This document shows positions 9,501 through 17,603 of a DNA stretch of 64,000 nt, in pieces (within the stretch, counting starts at the first letter, position 1; each line of letters starts with the position of its first letter). The DNA is taken from positions 149,111 to 213,110 of the forward strand of contig NZ_JBIWFB010000009.1 of assembly GCF_044762855.1 (NCBI RefSeq). The letters are read 5' to 3'. The position numbers were made by a program, and so were the translations under genes. A model generated the notes under the pieces. That model searched no databases. It saw only the letters and a program-made list of their open reading frames with translations, and was not told the DNA's origin. This stretch comes from Psychrobacillus sp044762855 (GTDB lineage: Bacteria; Bacillota; Bacilli; Bacillales_A; Planococcaceae).

Positions 9501-9587
9501 AATATCAGGCTGAATGACTGTTAATAATATTGTCGCGATAAGCCAAATGGAAAAGATGGCCCAACGCCCTTTTATAATACTTTTCAC
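6528..9587 (-). CDS. MMPL/RND-family exporter, YdgH-like
   Basis: A 1019-residue membrane protein with two copies of the MMPL/RND transmembrane unit. Each has one leading helix followed, after a large extracytoplasmic loop, by a cluster of about five helices; the first cluster is near residues 175-330 and the second near 860-1005. The second loop (about 430-770) is very long and rich in G-L-x-Q-x repeats likely to form coiled coil. The start is GTG at 9587 with GGAGG in front. The MarR-type regulator gene ends 23 bases upstream, and the pair resembles ydgG-ydgH of B. subtilis. Family members export lipids, drugs or peptides using the proton gradient. The actual substrate is unknown; the MarR neighbour suggests induction by a small toxic compound. 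Confidence 0.88.
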   Translation of the reverse strand: MKSIIKGRWAIFSIWLIATILLTVIQPDINAILRQQGQEGTSSSSPSVMAGEILDKMNTTEGTDNLIVFYDEQKISDEEMKQIGDAVESIRDSSAELGVTDMIDPFSMPDAKSSLVSDDGTTLMVSYKLDKKGREIDDIKELFERKLESLPVEYYLSGEDFINNDYLKASQAGVEKSAALTVIFILVVLIIAFRSVVTPFISLIAVAFSYLVSMGIAAQLIDKADFPITSLTQMLLVLILFGIGTDYNILLFNRFKEELGQGHSIDDSIINTYKTAGKTIAYSILTVFIAFLALVFSESPIYKSGVVVVIGVTILLLEILTLTPFIMKVLGKKIFWPSKNAGGHKENKFWEKTSSFGIKHPILVTVIILLIIGPMIFFHEEKLNFDTVGELGDSYPSSKAINLVADHFGKGQAMPATVVIENDEALDQNETLAVLDNIAERLKALKGVKMVSSVTQPQGEQIADFYVDSQMGSVTEGISQTQNGVDQIYNGLAEAQKGLESADFSEVNKMVDGTAKLQDGMTALTSGLKQIQAGIDDGTSNPQTINNGLSTIETNLSAMSSGVSVLADSYEKMQAGYAEMGTHYQDAAKALLGVKDALTQMKSMTDALASSYADSSSDANFQALKQTIDQLSNSLNQITPESIAALNENYNTVTAGFNNANKNLANISNGLTQMADGLKKLKTGLGQASSGINTIVTNMNAVNTGLGQMKAGQEQLIAGLSGFGEFGKKLTDVNDGLQGISDGLGQTNGYLTQLNTNKTFFIPEEALTNEEFKKSLDAFMSEDRKITKMTIVLKDDPYSDEALATINQINDTLSDGLKGTVLSDAKSGTVGTSATTNDMNDVLSRDLSRTTVIVIIGVLLVLFLVIRSFWTPVFITASLVGAYYTAMFIINFIFLNLLGYAGISSFVPFFSFIIIVALGVDYSIFLMMRFKEYPDLSPKEAIVLASKHTGGVIISAVIILGGTFATLIPAGIILLTELAIAVITGLIVLCFILLPLFVPALMALPDALANLFSKEKKRI

Positions 9588-9610
9588 CTTATATCCTCCA
9601 TTATTAAATG

Positions 9611-10114
9611 TTATTTCCCACGTTTATCCTTTTCGGAGAAGTACAAGATGTCGATGAAATCATAGTTATCCATTCCTTCAGCAATCATTTTTTCTTTAAC
9701 TGCTGTAACTAATAATTTCATTCCTTTCTCTACCGTTTCCTGTTCGCTAGGATTTAAAAGATCCAATACTCCAATCAATGACTGATTCGTCAGTTCTGAT
9801 ATGCTCTCATCAATATCTTCAGCTAATCTAGGAGATAAAGAAATATCTACTAGACGTTTATCTTTTTGATTTGGCATTTTCACAAGTAGTTTTTTAGCAA
9901 TAAGCCTATCTACAATATCTGAAACCGTACTTTGGGTCATTTTCAAATTTTGAGAGAGTTGCTTTATACTAACGGTTTTATGAGAATACACATCTCCAAT
10001 TACCCTAATTTGCGGAATTGTTACGCCATGCTCCTCCGCAGTTTTCTGTAGACTTTTCATCGTATATTTATGTAGAAAATCAATGGATTCCCCTATAAAC
10101 TCAGCTCTATTCAA
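9611..10114 (-). CDS. MarR-family transcriptional regulator, YdgG-like
   Basis: A 167-residue winged helix-turn-helix repressor. The DNA-binding segment includes SIKQLSQNLKMTQSTVSDIVDRL, and the wing carries NQKDKRLVDISLS, the D-x-R motif typical of MarR. The start is chosen as TTG at 10114: AAAGGGG lies 8 bases before it. The longer frame from ATG at 10168 would begin inside the -10 box and run through the operator, so it cannot be translated from this promoter. It lies first in a two-gene unit with the MMPL exporter and most likely represses both. The ligand is unknown. Confidence 0.85.
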   Translation of the reverse strand: MNRAEFIGESIDFLHKYTMKSLQKTAEEHGVTIPQIRVIGDVYSHKTVSIKQLSQNLKMTQSTVSDIVDRLIAKKLLVKMPNQKDKRLVDISLSPRLAEDIDESISELTNQSLIGVLDLLNPSEQETVEKGMKLLVTAVKEKMIAEGMDNYDFIDILYFSEKDKRGK

Positions 10115-10139
10115 TAGTAAATCCCCTTTCGCAATTAAA

Positions 10140-10163
10140 TCGCACACGATACATCGTGTACGA
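10140..10163. promoter_or_regulatory. palindromic operator, probable MarR binding site
   Basis: A near-perfect 24-base palindrome with the perfect core ACACGAT-(2 bases)-ATCGTGT. It lies just downstream of the -10 box and before the TTG start of the MarR gene. This is the position expected for autorepression. Confidence 0.7.
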
Positions 10164-10166
10164 TTC

Positions 10167-10195
10167 ATTTTATTTTAATTAGGTTTCTTTGTCAA
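10167..10195 (-). promoter_or_regulatory. sigma-A promoter of the marR-mmpL unit
   Basis: On the minus strand TTGACA (10195-10190), a 17-base spacer and TAAAAT (10172-10167) form a near-consensus promoter. The palindromic operator covers the expected transcription start. Confidence 0.8.
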
Positions 10196-10207
10196 TAAAG
10201 AAGCAAA

Positions 10208-10243
10208 CAAAAATAGCGCCCACCTATCAAACAGGGAGCGCTT
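10208..10243 (-). terminator. intrinsic terminator of the DUF1450 gene
   Basis: The stem AGCGCTCCC with GGGCGCT is followed by ATTTTTG on the minus strand. It lies about 65 bases after the DUF1450 stop and just upstream of the marR promoter. Confidence 0.65.
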
Positions 10244-10307
10244 GTCTGGAGCTTTATTTAGATTTTAAGTGTATACAATATGTGATGGCACTTGCCTTTT
10301 CGTATAT

Positions 10308-10583
10308 TTAAGAAATAATCGAGTTTTGTTCCAATTCCTCATCAATTTGCTCTAATAATTCAGGTGCACTATTTGCACATAATACTTCTCCATTTACAAT
10401 TGCATAATAGCCAATATCACAAACTTCACATTGTGAATTGCAGCCTACCTCGTGAAGTTCAATATCTTCACTATTTAATAATATATCAATCTCTTGGCTA
10501 TCATAAATTCGATTTGATACACATAGCTCTACCTGATTTTTTAATTGCGATGGTTGTGATTTTTGAAATAGCTTTTTAAACAT
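10308..10583 (-). CDS. DUF1450 family protein (YuzB-like)
   Basis: A 91-residue protein matching the DUF1450/YuzB pattern: a short lead, then ELCVSN (residues 19-24) and a cysteine cluster C48-x3-C52-x2-C55, followed by YYAIVNGEVLCA. The cysteine spacing suggests a metal or redox site. The function of the family is not established. The start ATG has AGAGGTG in front. The gene is monocistronic with its own terminator. It is slightly longer than YuzB at the N-terminus. Confidence 0.75.
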   Translation of the reverse strand: MFKKLFQKSQPSQLKNQVELCVSNRIYDSQEIDILLNSEDIELHEVGCNSQCEVCDIGYYAIVNGEVLCANSAPELLEQIDEELEQNSIIS

Positions 10584-10734
10584 CTCTGCACCTCTTTATC
10601 AATTAGTAAAGTTAAACCATATATCATTGGACAACAGCATTTATTATTCATCTACTCAATTTTAAAATTGATTTCTATTAGAATATATCCGACTATAGAA
10701 TGAGAAAAGCTTAGCGTTTTCACAATACTACCAA

Positions 10735-11062
10735 GATTAAGGACTATTTAGCTACGATAGATTGGTTGATTGGATACCAATCGAACCCAACTCATTGTGT
10801 AAACTGTTCCTTACTAGATTAATGTTCAAATAGTAAGGATCATCAAAAAAATTGAACGCCATATTTGATCGCGGTATGATGAAGAAGCGGATCCTCCTTA
10901 TCATCAAAATGATATCAAACAAATATATGCGAGACGTAAAGAAACGATAGAGCGTGTTTTTGTAGGCAAAGGAATAGCATAATATGCGTTGACCACCCTA
11001 CGTGGAATTAAAAAATTATCTATGGCAATGCTTATTTTTGCTGCCCAAAATCTAAAGAGCAC
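10735..11062 (+). pseudogene. IS1182-family transposase relic
   Basis: Two pieces of a transposase can be read on the plus strand, both broken by stops. One (about 10774-10850) reads YQSNPTHCVNCSLLD, stop, CSNSKDHQKN and matches the zinc-finger-like CxxC region. The other (about 10882-11062) reads KQIYARRKETIERVF, then after a short gap and a stop LTTLRGIKKLSM and LIFAAQNLK, the conserved C-terminal end with the catalytic glutamate region. The N-terminal two thirds and the ends of the IS are missing. It is an old, inactive insertion. Confidence 0.75.
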
Positions 11063-11102
11063 AAAAAAAATCGGTTACATTTCCCTCGAAATGTAACCGA
11101 AT
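11063..11102 (-). terminator. intrinsic terminator of the YgjP-like gene
   Basis: The 11-bp stem CGGTTACATTT with its complement, and a six-base loop, are followed by eight T on the minus strand. It lies directly after the stop codon. Confidence 0.9.
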
Positions 11103-11104
11103 TA

Positions 11105-11770
11105 TTAAAGTAACATGGAATGTCCGTGTCTTGCTAAAAACGCTTCTTTTTCTTTATAGTCTGGCATAATACTTCCAACACGTCTCCAAAATGATCGATC
11201 ATGGTTCATGTGAATTAAATGACATAACTCATGGATTATCACATAATCGATAACTTCAACCGGAGCCATAGCTAAACGATAATTAAAGGTTAGCCTTCTA
11301 TCCGAACTACAACTACCCCACTTGCTTTTAGACTCTACTATTTCAATGATCTTAGGTTTTACCTTCAGTTGTTTTTGATATATTTTTATCCGTTCTCCTA
11401 CAATCGATTTACATCTATTCATATAGAACTTCTTTAGATTTCTTTTAAGTGCCTCTTCATTTAACTCACTACAATCTATTAATTCATGAAGAAGACACTC
11501 TTTTCCAAGGTATAAAAACTTTCCTTGAGCGTGATACTCTCTTGCCTTAGGAGTTTCTCGAGCTACTTCAATTTCATGGATTTTCTCTAATATCCACTGC
11601 CCTTTACTTTCTATTGCACTAGCAATAATTTCTTCACTTGTGCCTTTGGGTACTTTAACAGTTATGAAACCCACCGAATCTATATGAATAGATAGCTTCT
11701 CTCTGTTTCCGTACTGAACATTAAATTCTATCATGTTCTGTTGAATTTTAACTTTCATAACAAGCATCAT
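11105..11770 (-). CDS. YgjP-like (DUF45/M48-type) zinc metallopeptidase domain protein
   Basis: A 221-residue protein of the YgjP/DUF45 family. The zinc motif HELCH is at residues 180-184, with a third histidine at H190 in HMNHDRSFW. The family signature SKSKWGSCS is at 147-155. Proteins of this type occur alone or next to type I restriction systems; here no restriction genes are nearby. No clear ribosome binding site precedes the ATG at 11770, and the in-frame ATG at 11758 is an alternative start. Proteolytic activity is predicted from the motif only. Confidence 0.8.
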   Translation of the reverse strand: MMLVMKVKIQQNMIEFNVQYGNREKLSIHIDSVGFITVKVPKGTSEEIIASAIESKGQWILEKIHEIEVARETPKAREYHAQGKFLYLGKECLLHELIDCSELNEEALKRNLKKFYMNRCKSIVGERIKIYQKQLKVKPKIIEIVESKSKWGSCSSDRRLTFNYRLAMAPVEVIDYVIIHELCHLIHMNHDRSFWRRVGSIMPDYKEKEAFLARHGHSMLL

Positions 11771-11919
11771 ATTTATTCATTTATTTCCGACCCTTACTAT
11801 TCAATAAAATCATCTTCTTTTTAAACTTACCCACCGTATTCTTTCTATATCTAGTACCCCTAATTTACTGCTTAATTAACTCTAACTTTTTTGCCTTTAC
11901 ATCATTTTACCAACCATTT

Positions 11920-12888
11920 TCAATCAACATTGTTTGATTCAAAATTATCAAGCAGCGCACGCACTTCATCTGTGGATTTGGTGCTCATTAATTGATTTCT
12001 TAATTCACCAGCTCCGCGGAATCCTTTAACGTAAATTTTGAAAAAGCGATGCAGTGCTGTGATGGAACGTGGCAATTCTGCTGAATAGTGATCTTGAAGA
12101 TCCAATTGCAATCTTAGAAGATCTAGGTATTCCGTAGTGCTATGCTCTTTCGGCTCTTTTTCAAAAGCAAAAGGATTTTTAAAAATACCTCGACCGATCA
12201 TAACTCCATCAATACCATATTTTTCAACAAGCTCGAGCCCAGTTTGACGGTCAGGAATATCTCCATTGATTGTTAGCAGCGTATTTGGGGCAATTTCATC
12301 ACGTAACTTTTTAATTTCCGGAATTAGCTCCCAATGCGCATCTACTTGGCTCATTTCTTTTCTTGTACGTAAATGAATAGAAAGGTTGGCAATATTCTGC
12401 TTTAAAATATGCTTTAACCACTCTTTCCACTCGTCTACTTCTGTGTAACCGAGCCTTGTCTTAACACTGACAGGTAGTCCTCCCGCTTTAGCTGCTTCAA
12501 TAAGTTCTGCCGCAACATCTGGATGCAAGATTAGACCGCTACCTTTCCCTCTTGTTGCTACATTCGGTACAGGACAGCCCATATTAATGTCAATTCCTTT
12601 AAAACCTAGCTCTGCCATGCCTATACTCATTCTACGGAAATATTCGGGATTATCCCCCCATATATGGGCTACCATCGGTTGTTCATCTTCTGTAAAAATC
12701 AAACGGCCACGTACACTTTTCATACCCTCTGGATGACAATAGCTATCCGAGTTTGTAAACTCTGTGAAAAACACATCCGGTCTACCTGCTTTACTCACTA
12801 CATGACGAAAAACAACATCTGTTACATCTTCCATTGGCGCTAGTACAAAAAATGGTCGTGGTAAATCACGCCAAAAATTATCTATCAT
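11920..12888 (-). CDS. tRNA-dihydrouridine synthase
   Basis: A 322-residue FMN-dependent Dus enzyme that reduces uridine in tRNA to dihydrouridine. The N-terminal barrel starts APMEDVTD (17-24), the catalytic cysteine is C105 in NMGCPVPNV, and GVMIGRGIFKNPF marks the FMN phosphate end of the barrel. The helical tRNA-binding domain follows. The start is taken as the ATG at 12888 (MIDNFWRDL), preceded by GAGAGGA. A TTG at 12909 would place seven residues over that ribosome binding site and has no signal of its own. It is not linked to ntrC/fis-type partners. Which uridine position it modifies is not visible. Confidence 0.92.
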   Translation of the reverse strand: MIDNFWRDLPRPFFVLAPMEDVTDVVFRHVVSKAGRPDVFFTEFTNSDSYCHPEGMKSVRGRLIFTEDEQPMVAHIWGDNPEYFRRMSIGMAELGFKGIDINMGCPVPNVATRGKGSGLILHPDVAAELIEAAKAGGLPVSVKTRLGYTEVDEWKEWLKHILKQNIANLSIHLRTRKEMSQVDAHWELIPEIKKLRDEIAPNTLLTINGDIPDRQTGLELVEKYGIDGVMIGRGIFKNPFAFEKEPKEHSTTEYLDLLRLQLDLQDHYSAELPRSITALHRFFKIYVKGFRGAGELRNQLMSTKSTDEVRALLDNFESNNVD

Positions 12889-13248
12889 GTCAAACTCAAA
12901 TCCTCTCAATATGGATATTACTTTAAATTCTCTTCGAAAATAATGTTTCTACTTCTTTTACACTTATACCATGCTAAATATCTTACTAACAAACACAAGT
13001 ATATTTAGACATTTATAATTTATACAAAACTACCTGTTAAAATCGGCAATGTTTATTTTAACGTATATCGGTCCTGAATGGTATTTTTATAAACCAAAAA
13101 GCAAAGGACTTAGATTTTTTCTTGTTCAACTGCTTTTCTATTATATCAGCTCAAACCATATGACCGCTCCTATAACCGTGATTACTTTGAAAACTCCATC
13201 AAGTTAGGTAATATATAAATAAGTTCAAATAGTATTGGAGGAATCAGA
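12889..13248. other. intergenic region between divergent genes
   Basis: About 360 AT-rich bases separate the dus gene (minus) and the YtoQ gene (plus). I see no gene, strong hairpin or confident promoter, only the GGAGG ribosome binding site of the YtoQ gene just before 13249. Confidence 0.5.
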
Positions 13249-13689
13249 ATGGAACTTATTGTTTATTTAGCTGGTCAGATTCATGATGATTGGAGAGATG
13301 AAGTTGCACAAAAAGCAAAGTCAAAAAATCTTCCGCTTCGATTTGTAGCCCCGCAAACAAATCATGATCGTTCAGACAATATCGGCGAAGAGATTATAGG
13401 AAAACAGCCATCTAACCTATATAAAGATGATGCAGCATCAGATATTAATAATTTCAGAACACAAGTTTTAATGCAGAAAGCAGATATCGTCATAGCCTTA
13501 TTCGGAGAAAAATATAAACAATGGAATACTGCAATGGACGCTAGCATGGCCATTGCCATGAACAAGCCTACGATTATCATTAGACCTGAATCATTAATTC
13601 ACCCATTAAAAGAACTTTCAAACAAAGCAAATGTAACCGTAGAGACCGTTGATCAGGCGATCGAAGTTATCAGTTATATTTTTGATTGA
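13249..13689 (+). CDS. ytoQ: YtoQ family protein
   Basis: A 146-residue protein matching YtoQ along its length, with MELIVYLAGQIHDDWR at the N-terminus, FVAPQTNHDRSD, and DIVIALFGEKYKQWN in the centre. The fold looks like the nucleoside 2-deoxyribosyltransferase group (a Rossmann-like sheet with an N-terminal YLAG loop), but no reaction has been assigned. GGAGG lies 8 bases before the ATG. It is one of only two clear plus-strand genes in the window and converges on the ltaS-like gene, with a shared terminator between them. Confidence 0.85.
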   Translation: MELIVYLAGQIHDDWRDEVAQKAKSKNLPLRFVAPQTNHDRSDNIGEEIIGKQPSNLYKDDAASDINNFRTQVLMQKADIVIALFGEKYKQWNTAMDASMAIAMNKPTIIIRPESLIHPLKELSNKANVTVETVDQAIEVISYIFD

Positions 13690-13717
13690 CATATAACAAA
13701 TAAAAAAATGAAAATTA

Positions 13718-13770
13718 ATAAGGAGTAGGCTAACAAAAAATACTTTTGTTAGCTTACTCCTCTTTTTAAT
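13718..13770. terminator. bidirectional terminator between ytoQ and the ltaS-like gene
   Basis: A near-perfect stem (AGGAGTAGGCTAACAAAA with its complement, one mismatch) is followed on the plus strand by CTTTTT. It sits between two converging genes and can serve both. Confidence 0.85.
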
Positions 13771-13774
13771 GAAT

Positions 13775-15742
13775 TTACTGTTCTTCGTTATCGGTTTTTT
13801 CTGTCAGATCCTTATTGTAGTTGTATTGAGAAGGATCGACTTTAGTAAATCCTGTCGGTGTATAGAATCTCAATAAGTCACCATTCACAACTCTATCAGA
13901 AATCTGTAATTTATTGTCTACTTCTTGTTTGTACTCGTTGGCTTTTTCTAATTGATTTGCATCATCTATTGGTAAACCAGTTGTAGCATCATAAAACTTG
14001 TCATCAATTGAATAAATAGTAGGACTGACATAATCATCATTTCTAAAGGCAACTACTTCATTATGCTCTTTTGATAATATGTCGCTACCAAATTGAACGT
14101 AATTTTGTGAGTTAACTCCAAGTAAATGTAATAAGGTTGGAAGAAGGTCTATTTGCCCTCCGTAAGTATGATTAACCCCGCCTTGCATACCTGGAACGTG
14201 AATAATTAATGGTACACGTTGCAAATTAGCACTTTCATAAGGGGTAATTTCTTTTCCAATGATTTTTTCCATTGCCTTATTATGATTTTCTGAAATACCG
14301 TAATGGTCGCCATAAAAAACAAGCATACTGTTATCATATAAGCCAGACTGTTTTAATTCATCCATAAACTGTTCAATCGCTTCATCCGCATAACGAGCAG
14401 TTTGGAAATAATTATCTACACTTGCATCGCCAGTATCCGCTTTACTAATTGTTGTTAAATCTTGATTCATTTTATATGGATAATGGTTCGCAACCGTTAT
14501 AAATTTCGAATAAAAAGGTTGAGGTAAAGTCTTCATAAGATCCACTGATTGTTCAAAGAATGGCTTATCCAATAAACCATATTCAGCCATATCTTCTGGA
14601 GAACTAGTGTCATAATAATTAGCATCAAAGAAATGATCATAGCCGAATGCTTTATAGATCTCATTTCGGTTCCAGAAACTTCCGCTGTTACCGTGAAACA
14701 CAGCAGATGCATAGCCATTCTCTTTTAATATTGCTGGAGCTGCTTGATAAGTATTTTGACCTTTTGTAATATAAGCAGATCCTTGTGGTAAACCAAATAA
14801 AGAGTTTTCAAGCATAAATTCAGCATCTGAAGTTTTACCTTGAGCCGTCTGATGGAAGAAGTTATCAAAGTATAATGTGTTAGGATCTTTAATTAATGAA
14901 TTTAAGAATGGTGTTACTTCTTCACCGTTTAATTTATAGTTCATTAAAAAGTTTTGGAACGACTCTAGATGGATATAGATGACGTTCATATCTTTAGCTG
15001 CGCCAAAATATTCTTTATTTGGTTCCGCATAGTTAGATTTAGTAAAGTTAATAACTTCAGTTATATCATCACTATCAGCTAAAGCCCTTTTTGAAGACGC
15101 CTTAATAGTTTCAGTAGCGTCATATATCGTATAGTTATACATTCCTAAATACTTAACTATATAGTTTCTATCAAAACCACGAGTTAATAGCTGCGGACGA
15201 TCCGCGTTAGCTAGCCCTAAATTTAAAGCAGATATTGCTAGAGCAAAAGCAATCACTGGAATTGCTTTTTTGTATTTAACTCTACTATTATCTTTTTGTA
15301 TTTTTTTAGATAACGATAGGTAAATCAACAACAATACATCCACAAAGAACAATACATCATAAGGTTTCAATAAAGAGATAATGCTACCGCCTAAGTCTCC
15401 AAAGTTTTGCGTTTGAGAAATCGTTGGCAATGTAATATAGTCACTAAAAAATCTATAATAAACTGCATTCGCATATAAAAGTATGGACATAAGCGTGTAA
15501 ATTACAATAAGTGATGTATATTTCCTCGGTCCTTTGAAAATGAATGAAAATCCAAGAAACAACATAGCTGAACCCAATGGATTTATTAGTAAAAGGAATT
15601 GTTGTAGGGATCCTTCTACCCCTAAGTTAAACTGTGTGACTTGTGTAATATATGTTTTAATCCATAACATGAAAACGGCAAATAAATAAAAACCAAAAAA
15701 CTTATTTAAAAAGGCACCCTTTTTAATATTTAAACTAACCAT
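13775..15742 (-). CDS. ltaS: lipoteichoic acid synthase family protein (LtaS-like)
   Basis: A 655-residue polyglycerolphosphate lipoteichoic acid synthase. Five N-terminal membrane helices span about residues 13-180. A linker follows with a likely signal peptidase site A-L-A at 220-222, then an extracellular sulfatase-like domain. The metal/catalytic residues are visible: E260 in IHLESFQ, the nucleophile T304 in GKTSDAE, and the FYGDHYG motif further on. The enzyme adds glycerol phosphate from phosphatidylglycerol to the growing polymer. AAGGTG precedes the ATG. B. subtilis has four paralogues (LtaS, YfnI, YqgS, YvgJ); which one this corresponds to is not decided. Confidence 0.92.
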   Translation of the reverse strand: MVSLNIKKGAFLNKFFGFYLFAVFMLWIKTYITQVTQFNLGVEGSLQQFLLLINPLGSAMLFLGFSFIFKGPRKYTSLIVIYTLMSILLYANAVYYRFFSDYITLPTISQTQNFGDLGGSIISLLKPYDVLFFVDVLLLIYLSLSKKIQKDNSRVKYKKAIPVIAFALAISALNLGLANADRPQLLTRGFDRNYIVKYLGMYNYTIYDATETIKASSKRALADSDDITEVINFTKSNYAEPNKEYFGAAKDMNVIYIHLESFQNFLMNYKLNGEEVTPFLNSLIKDPNTLYFDNFFHQTAQGKTSDAEFMLENSLFGLPQGSAYITKGQNTYQAAPAILKENGYASAVFHGNSGSFWNRNEIYKAFGYDHFFDANYYDTSSPEDMAEYGLLDKPFFEQSVDLMKTLPQPFYSKFITVANHYPYKMNQDLTTISKADTGDASVDNYFQTARYADEAIEQFMDELKQSGLYDNSMLVFYGDHYGISENHNKAMEKIIGKEITPYESANLQRVPLIIHVPGMQGGVNHTYGGQIDLLPTLLHLLGVNSQNYVQFGSDILSKEHNEVVAFRNDDYVSPTIYSIDDKFYDATTGLPIDDANQLEKANEYKQEVDNKLQISDRVVNGDLLRFYTPTGFTKVDPSQYNYNKDLTEKTDNEEQ

Positions 15743-15941
15743 TTTTTCACCTTCCTATTACTTTAATATCAATGATTCACATTAAAATATTAATTTGGTA
15801 AAATATAGTTTTTCTATATTTTTTAAAGCTTTTATAGCCTACCTCTTCTTCGCACTTCTGTCAAGTAAACACCTCTAAAGTGCCTACAGAATTGAACTAT
15901 TACTATTACAATCTTTGCTTGTTTCATTCATAAAACAACAG

Positions 15942-15996
15942 AAAAAAGCAGACGGCCAATTAGAGGTGCCTTATAGCACTTCTAAACCGTCTGCTC
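15942..15996 (-). terminator. intrinsic terminator of the bstA-like gene
   Basis: The nested stem GCAGACGG ... CCGTCTGC, with an inner AGAGGTGC/GCACTTCT pairing, is followed by TTTTTTC on the minus strand. Apart from this, the 15743-16093 interval holds nothing I can identify. Confidence 0.8.
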
Positions 15997-16093
15997 TCTA
16001 TGTTTGACCCAATAATTAAGTTAGGGTATTCATAAGATGCAGCCTAATAAAACCACGCCACTGCTTCCCCGTAACAACTCTTTACATATTATA

Positions 16094-16603
16094 TCATTTC
16101 GATAATGCAATTTTTATATGAGCTAAATGATGCTCTTCGTGCCAAGCTAATTTTGCAACTTTTGTTGCCACAGTTATTTCACCATTTGTTTGGTGAGTAA
16201 AAGCTCGCCCTAATTGCTCTGCCGTTAAACTCTGCCCTAAAGACACAATACGCTCATTTATACCTTCTAACATTTTAATAGAACTTTCTACAGGAAGCTT
16301 CGTATCCGATAGAATAGCCCACTTTTCTTCATCAAATGCAGGTACAGTTGGATTTTCATCAGTTAAAGCCAACTTCAAACGCTGATACATATTCAATTGA
16401 GAATCTGCAATGTGATGAACAAGTTGACGAACAGTCCAGGCACCTTCCCGATAAGTTTTGCTTAAATCCTCATCACTTAATGTATCAACAGTCTCTCTTA
16501 GTCGAATCGTATAAGTTTCGATTTCTTTTAACCATTCTTGAATATTTTCTGATTTTACTTTTTCAGGAACTTGCAATTTGCCAATTGGGTATTTTACATC
16601 CAT
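16094..16603 (-). CDS. bstA: DinB/YfiT-type putative bacillithiol transferase (BstA-like)
   Basis: A 169-residue four-helix DinB-fold protein with near full-length similarity to YfiT/BstA. The opening is YPIGKLQVPEK. The three metal-binding histidines are expected in LVHHIADSQ and in WHEEHHLAHI. BstA-type enzymes transfer bacillithiol to antibiotics and electrophiles in Firmicutes. The gene is single, with its own terminator. The exact substrate is unknown, and some relatives are annotated only as metal-dependent hydrolases. Confidence 0.82.
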   Translation of the reverse strand: MDVKYPIGKLQVPEKVKSENIQEWLKEIETYTIRLRETVDTLSDEDLSKTYREGAWTVRQLVHHIADSQLNMYQRLKLALTDENPTVPAFDEEKWAILSDTKLPVESSIKMLEGINERIVSLGQSLTAEQLGRAFTHQTNGEITVATKVAKLAWHEEHHLAHIKIALSK

Positions 16604-16734
16604 TTTTCAAACCTCTTTTCCCTATTTTTTTAATTCTTGGTATTATCAATTAATATATCAATCGGTTTGGTTATTGTAAACTTCAATAACTATAAACATA
16701 CTTTTCGTCAATCCCTTTATTAATACCTTCTTTA

Positions 16735-16782
16735 AATAAAAAAGAACCGCCCAAGGATTTTCTCCCTCGAGCGGCGGTTCAT
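16735..16782 (-). terminator. terminator of the siderophore ABC transporter operon
   Basis: The 8-bp perfect stem GAACCGCC/GGCGGTTC is followed by TTTTTT on the minus strand. It lies about 70 bases after the ATPase stop codon. Confidence 0.85.
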
Positions 16783-16850
16783 ATTTCCACTTATCTACCT
16801 ATATTAACCTAAATGATTTTTAAGCATACTTTTTTTTAATAATGTTGAAT

Positions 16851-17603
16851 CTAATAAACCGCTATTGGCCCATAAGGACCTTCGATAATTTCTATTTTCG
16901 TTTCAAAAATATCGGTTAAAATTTTGGAATCCATAATCTCTTCTACTGTTCCAAAAGCGGCAATTTGTCCATCTTTCATAGCACAAATTCTATCCGAATA
17001 TTTGGCTGCAAAATTTATATCATGCATAACAGTCAGAATTGTTCTTCCGAATTCATTGGCGGCATGCCGCAAATGCTCCATCATTTGAACAGAACGAGCA
17101 ACATCTAGATTGTTCAGTGGCTCGTCCAGTAGTACGTATTCAGTTTCTTGGCACAAAACCATTGCTACATATGCCCTTTGCCTTTGACCACCAGAAAGCT
17201 CATCTAAATATCTATTTTCAAGATCAGTTAAGTCTAAGAAATCGATATATTTAGAAATAATAGCCTCATCCTCTTTCGTTAATCTTCCCTTTGAATAAGG
17301 AAAACGCCCAAAACCAGCTAATTGTCTAACAGTAAGCCTCGTTACAAAATGATTTTCTTGTCGCAAAATAGTCAAAACTTTTGCTAAGTCTTTTGATTTA
17401 GATGCAGAAACATCCATATTTGCGACTTGAATACGGCCTTCATCCATATCCAAAAGTCTTCCAATCATCAAAAGTGTCGTAGATTTTCCAGCTCCATTCG
17501 GTCCAATTAAAGAAGTAAGACCCGCTTTTGGTATTTCAATATTCAAAGGACCTATTTTTACCTCATCCGTATACAACTTTCTAGTATTCTCAATTTTTAT
17601 CAT
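16851..17603 (-). CDS. iron-siderophore ABC transporter ATP-binding protein
   Basis: A 250-residue ABC ATPase that powers import. Walker A GPNGAGKST is at 34-42, the signature LSGGQ at 136-140, Walker B VLLDEP at 157-162, and a switch histidine lies in VMHDINFA. It resembles YclP/FatE/CeuD ATPases of catecholate/petrobactin-type uptake. It is the last gene of the four-gene operon and overlaps the upstream permease gene by 4 bases. It is regulated with the operon through the Fur box near 20.9 kb. Confidence 0.9.
   Translation of the reverse strand: MIKIENTRKLYTDEVKIGPLNIEIPKAGLTSLIGPNGAGKSTTLLMIGRLLDMDEGRIQVANMDVSASKSKDLAKVLTILRQENHFVTRLTVRQLAGFGRFPYSKGRLTKEDEAIISKYIDFLDLTDLENRYLDELSGGQRQRAYVAMVLCQETEYVLLDEPLNNLDVARSVQMMEHLRHAANEFGRTILTVMHDINFAAKYSDRICAMKDGQIAAFGTVEEIMDSKILTDIFETKIEIIEGPYGPIAVY

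Noticed and set aside
11105..11770. The YgjP-like protein as part of a restriction-modification system
   Set aside because: No restriction, specificity or methylase genes lie within several kilobases; it stands alone with its own terminator.
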